Source: Pseudomonas putida
GTDB taxonomy: Bacteria; Pseudomonadota; Gammaproteobacteria; Pseudomonadales; Pseudomonadaceae
Direction: 5' to 3'
Assembly: GCF_002741075.1 (NCBI RefSeq)
Contig: NZ_CP016634.1
Location: 3,874,001 to 3,938,000, forward strand
Length of the DNA: 64,000 nucleotides
Below, in pieces: positions 45,154-54,090 of the stretch. Positions within the stretch are counted from its first letter, which is position 1. Each line of letters starts with the position of its first letter. The notes under the pieces were generated by a model. It did no database searches, was not told the DNA's origin, and was given only the letters and a program-made list of their open reading frames with translations. The translations under genes and the position numbers were made by a program.

Positions 45154-46305
45154 ATGTCAGTGCACAAGACCGCATTGTCCAGCGCCGTGATCGGCGCCTT
45201 GCTGGCCAGCGCCAACCTGCAGGCCGCAGGGCTGCCCCAGAGCCTCGGTGATGGCGAAGGGCGCCTGGATATCGTCGCCTGGCCCGGCTACATCGAGCGC
45301 GGCGAAAGCGACAAGGCCTATGACTGGGTCACTGGCTTCGAGAAACAGACCGGCTGCAAGGTCAGCGTCAAGACCGCCGCGACCTCCGACGAGATGGTCA
45401 GCCTGATGACCAAGGGCGGCTACGACCTGGTGACCGCCTCGGGCGACGCCTCGCTGCGGCTGATCGCCGGCAAGCGGGTGCAGCCGATCAACACGGCATT
45501 GATCCCCAACTGGAAGAACATCGACCCACGCCTGCAGAACGGCGGCTGGTACGTGGTCGACAAGCAGGTCTATGGCACGCCTTACCAATGGGGCCCGAAC
45601 GTGCTGCTCTACAACACCATGGTATTCAAGCAACCACCCACCAGCTGGAGTGTGGTCTTCGAGCCCCAGAACCTGCCGGACGGCAAGCCGAACAAAGGGC
45701 GCGTCCAAGCCTACGATGGCCCGATCTACATCGCCGACGCTGCGCTCTACCTGAAATCGACCAAGCCTGAGCTGGGTATCCAGGATCCGTACGAGCTGAA
45801 CGAAACCCAGTACAAGGCCGTCCTTGACCTGCTGCGCCAGCAACAACCGCTGATTCACCGTTACTGGCACGATGCGACGGTGCAGATGAGCGATGTAAAG
45901 AACGAAGGCGTAGCGGCCTCCAGCTCCTGGGGCTACATGGTCAACGGCCTGAAGGCCGACAACCAGCCAGTCGCTTCGACCATACCGAAGGAAGGTGCCA
46001 CTGGCTGGGCCGACACCACCATGCTGCACAGCGAAGCCAAGCACCCCAACTGCGCCTACAGGTGGATGGACTGGTCGCTGCAGCCTAAGGTCCAGGGCGA
46101 CGTCGCGGCCTGGTTCGGCTCGGTGCCTGCGGTGCCTGCCGCGTGCACCGGCAGCGAGCTGCTGGGCGCCGAGGGCTGCAAGGTCAACGGGATCGACAAC
46201 TTCGACAAGATCGCCTTCTGGAAAACCCCACAGTCCAGTGGCGGCAAGTTCGTGCCCTACAGCCGCTGGACCCAGGACTACATTGCGATCATGGGTGGGC
46301 GCTGA
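45154..46305 (+). CDS. ydcS: Polyamine ABC transporter substrate-binding protein YdcS
   Basis: 383 aa from ATG 45154, with AGAGGGA upstream; the frame extends to 45112. A Sec signal peptide (ALSSAVIGALLASANLQA) is followed by a PotD/PotF-type binding fold. Long segments match E. coli YdcS from memory (GRLDIVAWPGYIERG, KTAATSDEMVSLMTKGGYDL, GKFVPYSRWTQDYIAIMGGR). It binds putrescine-like polyamines in the periplasm. First gene of ydcSTUV-patD; a REP hairpin separates it from ydcT, consistent with higher expression of the binding protein. Confidence 0.92.
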   Translation: MSVHKTALSSAVIGALLASANLQAAGLPQSLGDGEGRLDIVAWPGYIERGESDKAYDWVTGFEKQTGCKVSVKTAATSDEMVSLMTKGGYDLVTASGDASLRLIAGKRVQPINTALIPNWKNIDPRLQNGGWYVVDKQVYGTPYQWGPNVLLYNTMVFKQPPTSWSVVFEPQNLPDGKPNKGRVQAYDGPIYIADAALYLKSTKPELGIQDPYELNETQYKAVLDLLRQQQPLIHRYWHDATVQMSDVKNEGVAASSSWGYMVNGLKADNQPVASTIPKEGATGWADTTMLHSEAKHPNCAYRWMDWSLQPKVQGDVAAWFGSVPAVPAACTGSELLGAEGCKVNGIDNFDKIAFWKTPQSSGGKFVPYSRWTQDYIAIMGGR

Positions 46306-46335
46306 CCGAGGTTGACCGGTTGTTGTTCCGGCTTC

Positions 46336-46393
46336 TTCGCGGGTGAACCCGCTGCCACGGCGCCATAACCGTGGCAGCGGGCTTGCCCGCGAA
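46336..46393. repeat. REP-type hairpin between ydcS and ydcT
   Basis: CCCGCTGCCACGG (46348-46360) pairs perfectly with CCGTGGCAGCGGG (46369-46381), and TTCGCGGG (46336-46343) with CCCGCGAA (46386-46393) outside it. A stable intercistronic hairpin of this kind protects the upstream mRNA from 3' decay and lowers downstream expression. Confidence 0.8.
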
Positions 46394-46432
46394 AGGGGCC
46401 AGGCGGTAGACAAAATGCACGGAGTCAGCGCA

Positions 46433-47476
46433 ATGCCCCTAGCAGTCCAGCTCACCGAGGTTTCCCGCACGTTCGGCGACGTCAGGGCCGTCGATCGGGT
46501 CAGTATCGATATCCAGGAGGGTGAGTTCTTTTCCATGCTCGGCCCTTCGGGCTCGGGCAAGACCACTTGCCTGCGCCTGATCGCAGGCTTCGAACACCCC
46601 AGCAGCGGCTCGATCCGCCTGCATGATGTGGAGGCTGCCGGCCTGCCGCCTTACCAGCGTGACGTGAACACGGTATTCCAGGACTACGCCCTGTTTCCGC
46701 ACATGAACGTGCGCGACAACATCGCCTATGGCCTGAAGGTCAAAGGTGTCGCCAAGGCCGAACGCTATACCCGTGCCGACGAGGCTTTGGCGATGGTCGC
46801 CTTGGCCGGTTACGCGCAGCGCAAGCCGGCGCAGCTCTCCGGCGGGCAGCGCCAGCGCGTGGCCCTGGCCCGCGCCCTGGTCAATCGGCCACGGGTGCTG
46901 TTGCTCGACGAGCCGCTCGGCGCTCTGGACCTCAAACTGCGCGAACAAATGCAAGGCGAACTGAAGAAACTCCAGCGCCAACTGGGCATCACCTTCATCT
47001 TCGTCACCCACGACCAGACCGAGGCCTTGTCGATGTCCGACCGCGTCGCGGTATTCAACCGGGGTCGTATCGAACAGGTCGACACCCCACGCAACCTGTA
47101 CATGAAACCGGCGACCACCTTCGTCGCCGAATTCGTCGGGACCTCCAACGTGATCCGGGGCGAATTGGCCCAGCAACTCACCGGAGACGTCTCGCCTTTT
47201 TCCATCCGCCCTGAACACATCCGCCTGGCCGAGCACGCGGTAATCGCCGAGGACATCCAGGTCAGCGGCCTGCTGCACGATATCCAGTACCAGGGCAGTG
47301 CCACACGCTACGAAGTGCGGCTGGACAACGGTCTGCTGCTGACCGTCAGCCAGGCCAATGACCGCTGGCAAGAACAGCCCCAGCCCTGGCAACCGGGCCA
47401 GCGTGTCCAAGCCCACTGGCCCCGCGCGGCGATGAGGGGATTGCGCGAAACCGTCCTGGATGAGGGCCAGGCCTGA
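46433..47476 (+). CDS. ydcT: Polyamine ABC transporter ATPase YdcT
   Basis: 347 aa from ATG 46433, with CGGAG 8 nt upstream; upstream ATGs at 46343 and 46415 lie in or beside the REP hairpin. Walker A is GPSGSGKTT (37-45), the Q-loop VFQDYALFPH, signature LSGGQRQRVALARAL (about 134-148), Walker B VLLLDEPLGALD and the H-loop FVTHDQTEAL. A TOBE domain follows from about 270. Stop and next start overlap (TGATG). Confidence 0.92.
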   Translation: MPLAVQLTEVSRTFGDVRAVDRVSIDIQEGEFFSMLGPSGSGKTTCLRLIAGFEHPSSGSIRLHDVEAAGLPPYQRDVNTVFQDYALFPHMNVRDNIAYGLKVKGVAKAERYTRADEALAMVALAGYAQRKPAQLSGGQRQRVALARALVNRPRVLLLDEPLGALDLKLREQMQGELKKLQRQLGITFIFVTHDQTEALSMSDRVAVFNRGRIEQVDTPRNLYMKPATTFVAEFVGTSNVIRGELAQQLTGDVSPFSIRPEHIRLAEHAVIAEDIQVSGLLHDIQYQGSATRYEVRLDNGLLLTVSQANDRWQEQPQPWQPGQRVQAHWPRAAMRGLRETVLDEGQA

Positions 47477-48408
47477 TGACCTTGGCCATGGAAAAACCGT
47501 CGCTGATCAGACGGCTTGGCACCGTGCTCTACCGGCGGCCGAACCTGTATCTGTCGCTGCTGTTGGTCCCGCCATTGACCTGGTTCGGCGCGATCTACCT
47601 GGGTTCGCTGCTGAACCTGCTTTGGCAGGGCTTCTACACCTTCGACGACTTCACCATGGCGGTGACGCCGGAGCTGACACTGGCCAATTTCACGGCCCTG
47701 TTCGCCCCGGCGAACTTCGACATCATCCTGCGCACCTTGGCCATGGCACTCGCCGTGTCAGTGGCCAGCGCGGTGCTAGCGTTTCCGATCGCCTACTACA
47801 TGGCCCGTTACACCTCGGGGCGAACCAAGGCCTTTTTCTACATCGCCGTCATGATGCCGATGTGGGCCAGCTACATCGTCAAGACCTATGCCTGGACCCT
47901 GTTGCTGGCCAAGGGCGGGGTGGCCCAGTGGTTCATCCAGCAACTGCACCTGCAGCCCCTGCTGCAAGCCGTTCTCGCGGTGCCCGGCATCGGCGGCAGT
48001 ACCCTGTCCACCTCGCACCTAGGGCGGTTCATGGTGTTTGTCTACATCTGGCTGCCGTTCATGATCCTGCCGGTCCAGGCCTCGCTGGAGCGCTTGCCGC
48101 CATCGCTGCTGCAGGCCTCGGCCGACCTGGGTGCCCGGCCGAGCCAGACCTTCCTGCTGGTGGTGCTGCCATTGGCAATACCCGGTATCGCGGCGGGATC
48201 GATCTTCACCTTCTCCCTGACCCTGGGCGACTTCATCGTGCCGCAATTGATCGGGCCACCTGGCTACTTCATCGGCAGCATGGTGTATGCCCAGCAAGGG
48301 GCGATCGGCAACATGCCGATGGCGGCGGCGTTCACCCTGGTGCCCATCGTGCTGATCGCTGTCTACCTGTCGATCGTCAAACGCTTGGGGGCCTTCGATG
48401 CACTCTGA
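47476..48408 (+). CDS. ydcU: Polyamine ABC transporter permease YdcU
   Basis: 310 aa, a PotB-type permease with six predicted membrane segments and the EAA-type coupling loop near [24 protein letters not shown] (about residues 214-237). The start shares one base with the ydcT stop; an internal ATG five codons later (MEKPSLIRR) is an alternative. Overlaps ydcV by 11 bp. Confidence 0.91.
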   Translation: MTLAMEKPSLIRRLGTVLYRRPNLYLSLLLVPPLTWFGAIYLGSLLNLLWQGFYTFDDFTMAVTPELTLANFTALFAPANFDIILRTLAMALAVSVASAVLAFPIAYYMARYTSGRTKAFFYIAVMMPMWASYIVKTYAWTLLLAKGGVAQWFIQQLHLQPLLQAVLAVPGIGGSTLSTSHLGRFMVFVYIWLPFMILPVQASLERLPPSLLQASADLGARPSQTFLLVVLPLAIPGIAAGSIFTFSLTLGDFIVPQLIGPPGYFIGSMVYAQQGAIGNMPMAAAFTLVPIVLIAVYLSIVKRLGAFDAL

Positions 48409-49204
48409 AAAAGCCTCGCTGGGCCTGCGCCTGGCAGCCTGGGGCGGGTTGGTGTTCTTGCACTTTCCGATCCTGATCATCCTGCTCTACGCCTTCAATA
48501 CCGAAGACGCGGCATTCAGCTTTCCCCCACGCGGGTTCACCCTCAAGTGGTTCGCCGTGACCTTCGCCCGCCAGGATGTACTGGAGGCGATCAAGCTGTC
48601 GCTGCAAGTCGCCTGCCTGGCCACGGTGATCGCCCTGGTGCTCGGCACCCTGGCCGCCGGGGCGCTGTACCGACGCAGCTTCTTTGGCAAGGAGAGCATC
48701 TCGCTGATGTTGATCCTGCCCATCGCCCTGCCCGGCATCATCACCGGCATCGCCCTGCTCTCGGCCTTCAAGAGCCTGGGCATCGAGCCCGGGCTGTTCA
48801 CCATCGTGGTGGGCCATGCCACGTTCTGCGTGGTGATCGTCTACAACAACGTCATCGCCCGTCTGCGCCGTACCTCCCAGAGCCTGATCGAAGCCTCGAT
48901 GGACCTGGGCGCCGATGGCTGGCAGACCTTCCGTTACATCATCCTGCCCAATCTCGGCTCGGCGCTGCTCGCTGGCGGTATGCTGGCCTTTGCCTTGTCG
49001 TTCGACGAGATCATCGTCACCACCTTCACCGCCGGCCACGAGCGCACGCTGCCGATCTGGTTGCTCAACCAGCTCAGCCGCCCGCGCGATGTACCGGTCA
49101 CCAACGTGGTCGCCATGTTGGTGATGCTGGTGACCATGCTGCCGATACTCGGCGCCTATTACCTGACCCGTGGCGGCGAAAGCGTCGCGGGCAGCGGCAA
49201 ATGA
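48398..49204 (+). CDS. ydcV: Polyamine ABC transporter permease YdcV
   Basis: 268 aa, a PotC-type permease with six membrane segments and the coupling loop [23 protein letters not shown] (about residues 166-188). It forms the channel with YdcU. It starts inside the end of ydcU and is followed after 15 bp by patD with an AGGAGG site. Confidence 0.91.
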   Translation: MHSEKASLGLRLAAWGGLVFLHFPILIILLYAFNTEDAAFSFPPRGFTLKWFAVTFARQDVLEAIKLSLQVACLATVIALVLGTLAAGALYRRSFFGKESISLMLILPIALPGIITGIALLSAFKSLGIEPGLFTIVVGHATFCVVIVYNNVIARLRRTSQSLIEASMDLGADGWQTFRYIILPNLGSALLAGGMLAFALSFDEIIVTTFTAGHERTLPIWLLNQLSRPRDVPVTNVVAMLVMLVTMLPILGAYYLTRGGESVAGSGK

Positions 49205-49219
49205 CCTAGGAGGAGTTCC

Positions 49220-50644
49220 ATGCAAACCCGAATGCTGATAAACGGTCGCCTGGTCGCAGGCGAAGGTCCTGCCTGGACTGTGTTGAACCCGGCCCTTGGC
49301 AGCGCCCTGGCGCAGATCAACGAGGCGACCGCCGCCCAGGTCGATGCTGCCGTGCGCGCTGCCGACCAGGCCTTCGATACCTGGTCGCAGACCAGCCCGA
49401 AAGAGCGCTCGCAGGTGTTGCTGGCCTTGGCCGATACCGTCGAACAACATGGCGAGGAGTTGGCCAGGCTGGAGTCGCAAAACTGCGGCAAACCCTTTGC
49501 CGCCGCGCTGGGTGACGAGATTCCGGCCATCGCCGATGTATTCCGCTACTTCGCTGGCGCCGCGCGCTGCCTGGGCGGTTCCGCGGCGGGCGAGTACCTG
49601 CCGGGGCACACCTCGATGATCCGCCGTGACCCCCTGGGCGTGATCGCGTCCATCGCGCCGTGGAACTACCCACTGATGATGCTGGCCTGGAAGATCGCCC
49701 CGGCACTGGCGGCTGGCAATACCGTGGTGCTCAAGCCCTCGGAGATGACACCGCTCACAGCCTTGCGCCTGGCCGAGCTGGCCAAGGACCTGCTGCCGGA
49801 AGGCGTGCTCAATATCGTTTTCGGCCGCGGCCAGACGGTCGGCACCCCCCTGGTCACCCATCCCAAGGTGCGCATGGTCTCGCTGACCGGCTCCATCCCC
49901 ACCGGCGCCCACATCATCGGCGCCACCGCCGACAGCGTGAAGCGCATGCACATGGAGCTAGGCGGTAAGGCACCGGTCCTGGTGTTCGACGACGCCGACC
50001 TGGACGCGGCCATCGAAGGGATCCGCACTTTCGGCTTCTACAACGCCGGCCAGGACTGCACCGCCGCCTGCCGCCTCTACGTGCAGGACGGCATCTATGA
50101 ACGCTTCGTCGAACGCCTGGGCGAGGCAGTGGCAAGCATCAAACCTGGCTTGCAGGATGCGTCCGACACCGAGCTGGGCCCCCTGATCAGTGCCCAGCAC
50201 CGCGACAAAGTCGCAGGCATGGTCGAGCGTGCCATCGCCCAGCCGCACATCCGCTTGGTCACTGGCGGCAAGGTCATCCCGGGAGAAGGGTTCTTCTTCG
50301 AACCGACGGTGCTGGCCGATGCCCTGCAGGACGATGAAATCGTGCGCCATGAAGTGTTCGGGCCGGTGGTGTCGGTGACGCGCTTCAGTGACGAGGCCCA
50401 AGCCCTGGAATGGGCCAACGACTCGGACTACGGGCTCGCCTCATCGGTCTGGACCCGCGACACTGGCCGCGCCCACCGCTTGGCCGCACGCCTGCAGTAC
50501 GGCTGCACCTGGGTCAATACCCACTTCATGCTGGTCAGCGAAATGCCCCATGGCGGTCAGAAGCACTCGGGTTATGGCAAGGACATGTCGATGTATGGGC
50601 TCGAGGACTACACCTGCGTGCGGCATGTGATGATCAAGCACTGA
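49220..50644 (+). CDS. patD: Gamma-aminobutyraldehyde dehydrogenase PatD
   Basis: 474 aa, same length as E. coli PatD (YdcW). It oxidises 4-aminobutanal to 4-aminobutyrate with NAD in putrescine breakdown. The catalytic Cys280 is in [10 protein letters not shown], the general base Glu246 in MELGGKAP and the cofactor loop is [12 protein letters not shown]. An AGGAGG ribosome site precedes the ATG. As the last gene of the ydc operon it joins import to oxidation; the aminotransferase that makes its substrate is not in this window. Confidence 0.92.
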   Translation: MQTRMLINGRLVAGEGPAWTVLNPALGSALAQINEATAAQVDAAVRAADQAFDTWSQTSPKERSQVLLALADTVEQHGEELARLESQNCGKPFAAALGDEIPAIADVFRYFAGAARCLGGSAAGEYLPGHTSMIRRDPLGVIASIAPWNYPLMMLAWKIAPALAAGNTVVLKPSEMTPLTALRLAELAKDLLPEGVLNIVFGRGQTVGTPLVTHPKVRMVSLTGSIPTGAHIIGATADSVKRMHMELGGKAPVLVFDDADLDAAIEGIRTFGFYNAGQDCTAACRLYVQDGIYERFVERLGEAVASIKPGLQDASDTELGPLISAQHRDKVAGMVERAIAQPHIRLVTGGKVIPGEGFFFEPTVLADALQDDEIVRHEVFGPVVSVTRFSDEAQALEWANDSDYGLASSVWTRDTGRAHRLAARLQYGCTWVNTHFMLVSEMPHGGQKHSGYGKDMSMYGLEDYTCVRHVMIKH

Positions 50645-50718
50645 GTCCAAAACGGTCTGATCGAGGGGATTTTCAGTCTCGATCCTGGTTTTGCATGACG
50701 TTCTAACTTGGCGTCCTC

Positions 50719-50821
50719 TTCGCGGGTAAACCCGCTTCTACAGGGCCTACGTGGGCTAGGTGGGTGCGGGTTTATCCGCGAATACGTCAGCATGCTGGCC
50801 GTCGCATTCGCGGATAACGCC
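50719..50821. repeat. REP-type repeat cluster between patD and the oxidoreductase gene
   Basis: TTCGCGGGTAAACCCGC (50719-50735) is inverted as GCGGGTTTATCCGCGAA (50766-50782), and a third partial unit, TTCGCGGATAACGC, is at 50808-50821. The cluster lies between convergent genes. The rest of the 234-bp gap shows nothing else. Confidence 0.8.
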
Positions 50822-50878
50822 CCTACGCGTTGCTGTTACACACATCCGGTGTGTGCTGCATCTGGAAACAAGCGGCGC

Positions 50879-51985
50879 TCAATCCCTCAAGTCCGACTCA
50901 TGGATCGGGTTGGCTCGGCTGGTCGCGCGTTGGTATTGGGCCGGCCAAGTGGCCTTGTTGCCGCCCAGGTCATCGTCGGCATGCAGGGGCCAGTAGGGGT
51001 CGCGCAGCAGTTCGCGGGCGAGGAAGATGATGTCCGCCTGACCGGTTCGCAAAATGTGCTCGGCCTGGGCCGGCTCGGTGATCATTCCGACCGTGCCGGT
51101 GGCGATTTCCGACTCCTTGCGCACCCGCTCGGCGAAACGAGTCTGGTAACCAGGACCAGTTGGGATTTCGGCGTTGACCGAGGTACCGCCTGAGGATACG
51201 TCGATCAGGTCCACGCCAATCGCCCTCAGCCGCCGGGCGAGTTCGACGGTCTCATCCGGGTTCCAGCCGTCCTCGACCCAATCGGTGGCCGACACCCGCA
51301 CGAACAGTGGCAACTCCTGTGGCCAGACGCTGCGCACCGCCTCGGTCACCTCCAGGGTGAGGCGGATGCGGTTTTCGAAACAACTGCCATAACGGTCCCG
51401 ACGCTGGTTGCTCAGCGGCGAAAGGAACTGATGCAACAGATAGCCGTGGGCCGCATGCACCTCGACCACCTTGAAGCCCGCGGCCAACGCCCGACGAGCG
51501 GCATCGGCAAAAGATTGGACGATACCGGCGATCTCATCCTCGGAAAGTTCGCGGGGCACGGTGTGTTCTGGGTCGAAGGCAATTCGTGAGGGGCCGACCG
51601 GCTGCCAGCCGCCCTCCTCGACCGTGACGCTGCCATGTTTGCCCAGCCAGGGTCGATGGGTGCTGGCCTTGCGGCCGGCGTGGGCAAGCTGGATGCCCGG
51701 CACGGCGCCTTGGGCGGTGATGAAGCGGGTTATGCGCTGCAAGGGGGGGATCTGTGCGTCGTTCCACAGACCCAGGTCCTCAGCGCTGATGCGGCCGTCG
51801 GGGGTCACCGCTGTCGCTTCGGTGATCACCAGGCCAGCGCCGCCAACGGCGCGGCTGCCCAGGTGCACCAAGTGCCAGTCATTGGCCAGACCATCGATAG
51901 CGGAGTACTGGCACATGGGGGAAACGGCGATGCGGTTGGGCAGGGTCAACTGACGCAGGGTGTAAGGCTCGAGCAGCAGGCTCAT
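50879..51985 (-). CDS. Old-yellow-enzyme NADH:flavin oxidoreductase (YqjM/XenA class)
   Basis: 368 aa from ATG 51985 with GGGAGG upstream. An FMN-binding TIM barrel that reduces activated C=C bonds of enones or nitro compounds. Class markers are LPNRIAVSPMCQYSA (residues 15-29, with the thiamine-specific-class Cys), QLAHAGRKAS (about 102-111), AAHGYLLHQFLSPLSN (about 178-193) and GMITEPAQAEHILRTGQAD near the C-terminus. It resembles XenA of P. putida in plan but differs at many positions, so it is probably a paralogue. Physiological substrate unknown. Confidence 0.88.
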   Translation of the reverse strand: MSLLLEPYTLRQLTLPNRIAVSPMCQYSAIDGLANDWHLVHLGSRAVGGAGLVITEATAVTPDGRISAEDLGLWNDAQIPPLQRITRFITAQGAVPGIQLAHAGRKASTHRPWLGKHGSVTVEEGGWQPVGPSRIAFDPEHTVPRELSEDEIAGIVQSFADAARRALAAGFKVVEVHAAHGYLLHQFLSPLSNQRRDRYGSCFENRIRLTLEVTEAVRSVWPQELPLFVRVSATDWVEDGWNPDETVELARRLRAIGVDLIDVSSGGTSVNAEIPTGPGYQTRFAERVRKESEIATGTVGMITEPAQAEHILRTGQADIIFLARELLRDPYWPLHADDDLGGNKATWPAQYQRATSRANPIHESDLRD

Positions 51986-52109
51986 GAGGGCACCTCCCAG
52001 GGACTCCAATGGTTTGGCCGGTCCGGGCACTTGTGTGGGACCTTGGTCCGGTATTGGTCTTTTTCAGACTAGACCAGATAGGGGGTGGTGGTTTTTTTGT
52101 GTTGGTTTG

Positions 52110-52212
52110 GGGCTTGGGCTTGGGCTTTCAGGTTGTATGTATATCCGGGGTTGGTGGTGGCGCCACCGGCGCTTTTCGCCTTTACGGCGACCTACTTTTG
52201 CTCTTCCCTCCA
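52110..52212. repeat. Left segment of the palindromic intergenic repeat, locus 2
   Basis: GGCTTGGGCTTGGGCTTTCA onward matches 10613-10673, then GGTGGTGGCGCCACCGG, CGCCTTTACGGCG and CCTACTTTTGC (52191-52201) follow without interruption. CCTACTTTTGC is the left hairpin arm split from GCAAAAGTAGG (53832-53842) by the type B IS3 element. This locus shows the uninterrupted order that locus 1 lost to the IS256 and type A IS3 elements. Confidence 0.75.
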
Positions 52213-52264
52213 TGTCAGGATAGTTGTCGCCCGTCTCATTCGATGGAGGGCGTAGGACTGTCTC

Positions 52265-52756
52265 ATGAAACAACGCCGTTATACCGCTGAGGAGAAAGCC
52301 TGGGCGTTGCAGCAAATGTCGGCGCCTTTCAGCCGTCCGGTCACAGAGTTGGCTAAGCAAACAGGCATTACTACTGTCACACTTCGGGCTTGGCGTAATG
52401 AAGCCAAGACCCAGGGAGTGCAAATGGCAGGAACAGGTAAACGCAATGGGCGCTGGAGCAGCGCTGACAAGTTCAGAGCTGTGCTTCAGACGGCTGCAAT
52501 GAGCGAAGCAGAGATTTCAGAATACTGCCGAAGTGCAGGAATTCTGCCGTCGGATCTGGTGCTGTGGCGTACAGCTTGTGAGCAGGCGAATACTCCAACC
52601 CAGCAAGAACCCGTCAAAGATATCGCGTCGGTCAAGCGTATCGAGCAACTGGAGCGTGAGTTACGGCGTAAAGAAGCGGCTTTGGCAGAAACGGCGGCGT
52701 TGTTGGTACTGCGAAAAAAGGCCGATGCGATCTGGGGCAAGGACGAGGACGAATGA
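52265..52756 (+). CDS. IS3-family OrfA, type B, copy 2
   Basis: 163 aa, identical to the product of 13813-14304: two HTH-like segments and a C-terminal coiled coil. Its frameshift heptamer A AAA AAG is at 52714-52720, in the codons for RKK. The stop overlaps the orfB ATG. Confidence 0.9.
   Translation: MKQRRYTAEEKAWALQQMSAPFSRPVTELAKQTGITTVTLRAWRNEAKTQGVQMAGTGKRNGRWSSADKFRAVLQTAAMSEAEISEYCRSAGILPSDLVLWRTACEQANTPTQQEPVKDIASVKRIEQLERELRRKEAALAETAALLVLRKKADAIWGKDEDE
52714..52720 (+). promoter_or_regulatory. Candidate -1 frameshift heptamer, type B IS3, copy 2
   Basis: A AAA AAG in orfA phase, with the -1 frame open into orfB, exactly as in copy 1 at 14262-14268. Confidence 0.7.
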
Positions 52757-53793
52757 CCAGTGCTGCAGATCGCACAACTGCCCTTCAGTTGATTGACGCC
52801 GCTGTAAGAGCAGGCGCTCGTCAAAGTGCTGCCTGTGAAGAGTTGGGACTCACTGAGCGCACGGTGCAACGATGGCGCCATCAACCTGAAGATGGGCGGC
52901 CTGGCGCAGCCCGCCCTGAGCCAGCCAACAAGCTCAGCGAACGTGAGCGCTTGGCCCTTTTGGATGCAGCCAATCGCCCTGATTGCGCCGACCTCACACC
53001 GCATGAAATCGTGCCGAAGTTGGCAGATGAAGGCCTCTACCTAGCCTCGGAATCGACATTTTATCGAGTGCTCAAGTCAGCGGGCCAAGCACACAGGCGT
53101 GGGCGTAGTCGAAGACCAAAGGCCAGACCACTCACGACCCATAGGGCGAGTGGGCCCAATCAGGTTTGGTGTTGGGACATCACTTGGTTACCGAGTACTA
53201 TCAAAGGACGTTTTTTCTATTGGTATATGGTCAAAGATATCTACAGCCGCAAGCTGGTCATGAATGAAGTACACGAGGCAGAAAGTGCTGAACATGCCAG
53301 TATCCTGCTGGAGCGCGCCTGCCTACGTGAAGGGATTCGCCCGGATACATTAGTGCTTCATTCAGACAATGGCAGTGCGATGAAGGGCGCGACAATGCTC
53401 GCTGCGCTACGTGACCTTGGTGTTCTGCCATCTTTCAGCCGCCCGCGGGTCAGCAACGACAACGCCTATGCCGAGGCTCTATTTCGAACAGCTAAGTACT
53501 GCTCACGGTGGCCCAGCGTGCCTTTTGGATCGCTCGATGAAGCTCGTATGTGGGTAATGCGGTTTGCTGCCTGGTACAACAATGAACATCGCCATAGCGC
53601 GCTCAAATATGTCACCCCCTCGCAGCGACATCATGGTCAAGATGGCGCTTCGCTGAGGCAGCGTGAACAGTTATACGAAGCAGCGCGGCGTCAGAATCCA
53701 GGACGATGGGCCCGAGATGTCCGTAACTGGAAATTGCCTAACCATGTGTACTTGAATCGCGAGCGAGATCCAGAGCAAAAGCGCACCGGTTAA
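52753..53793 (+). CDS. IS3-family transposase OrfB, type B, copy 2
   Basis: 346 aa, identical to the product of 14301-15341, with the complete DDE triad (VWCWDITWLP, LVLHSDNGSAM, NAYAEALFRTAKYC). Made as an OrfAB fusion through the upstream heptamer or from its own ATG. Confidence 0.92.
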   Translation: MTSAADRTTALQLIDAAVRAGARQSAACEELGLTERTVQRWRHQPEDGRPGAARPEPANKLSERERLALLDAANRPDCADLTPHEIVPKLADEGLYLASESTFYRVLKSAGQAHRRGRSRRPKARPLTTHRASGPNQVWCWDITWLPSTIKGRFFYWYMVKDIYSRKLVMNEVHEAESAEHASILLERACLREGIRPDTLVLHSDNGSAMKGATMLAALRDLGVLPSFSRPRVSNDNAYAEALFRTAKYCSRWPSVPFGSLDEARMWVMRFAAWYNNEHRHSALKYVTPSQRHHGQDGASLRQREQLYEAARRQNPGRWARDVRNWKLPNHVYLNRERDPEQKRTG

Positions 53794-53831
53794 ACCAGGC
53801 ACGACAACTACCTTGACGCGCACCGTCTTGG

Positions 53832-54030
53832 GCAAAAGTAGGCATGGGACAGGCCCAGCAAAAACCGCTGGCTCCCACATGCGGCCCGGCGCTTCGCACC
53901 GGGTTCCCTCGCTGCGAAGCCCCGTAAGGCAATGAAGAGAGAACCCCGCCACGGGCGGGGCGTATGCGGGGGAACAGGCCCATGGTTACTTTGGCCAAGA
54001 CCAAAGTGACCGCCGTAAGGGCGCAAAGGT
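53832..54030. repeat. Right segment of the palindromic intergenic repeat, locus 2
   Basis: After the hairpin arm GCAAAAGTAGG (53832-53842) come AAAAACCGCTGGCTCCCACA and CGGCCCGGCGCTTCGC as in locus 1, then a shorter centre with CCCCGCC/GGCGGGG (53944-53950, 53954-53960). The empty partner hairpin GGTTACTTTGG...CCAAAGTGACC is near 53984-54011, followed by CGCCGTAAGGGCG. The rest of the gap to recJ shows nothing else. Confidence 0.75.
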
Positions 54031-54090
54031 GACTAAGCGTCACCCCAAAAAACGGAAAGCCCACAAACCTCAAACTAACAACTAATCAGC

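Larger units (their letters stand above)
52214..53817 (+). mobile_element. IS3-family insertion sequence, type B, copy 2
   Basis: 1604 bp, same ends, length and gene layout as 13762-15365, in the same orientation. The flanks on both sides are similar to those of copy 1 but carry small insertions and substitutions, so this is an independent insertion into another copy of the same repeat rather than a segmental duplication. Confidence 0.88.

Noticed and set aside
45157..46566. Minus-strand frame of 469 codons
   Set aside because: Antisense of ydcS and the ydcT start; no ribosome site or recognisable domain.
48377..49951. Minus-strand frame of 524 codons
   Set aside because: Antisense of ydcV and patD, both strongly supported.
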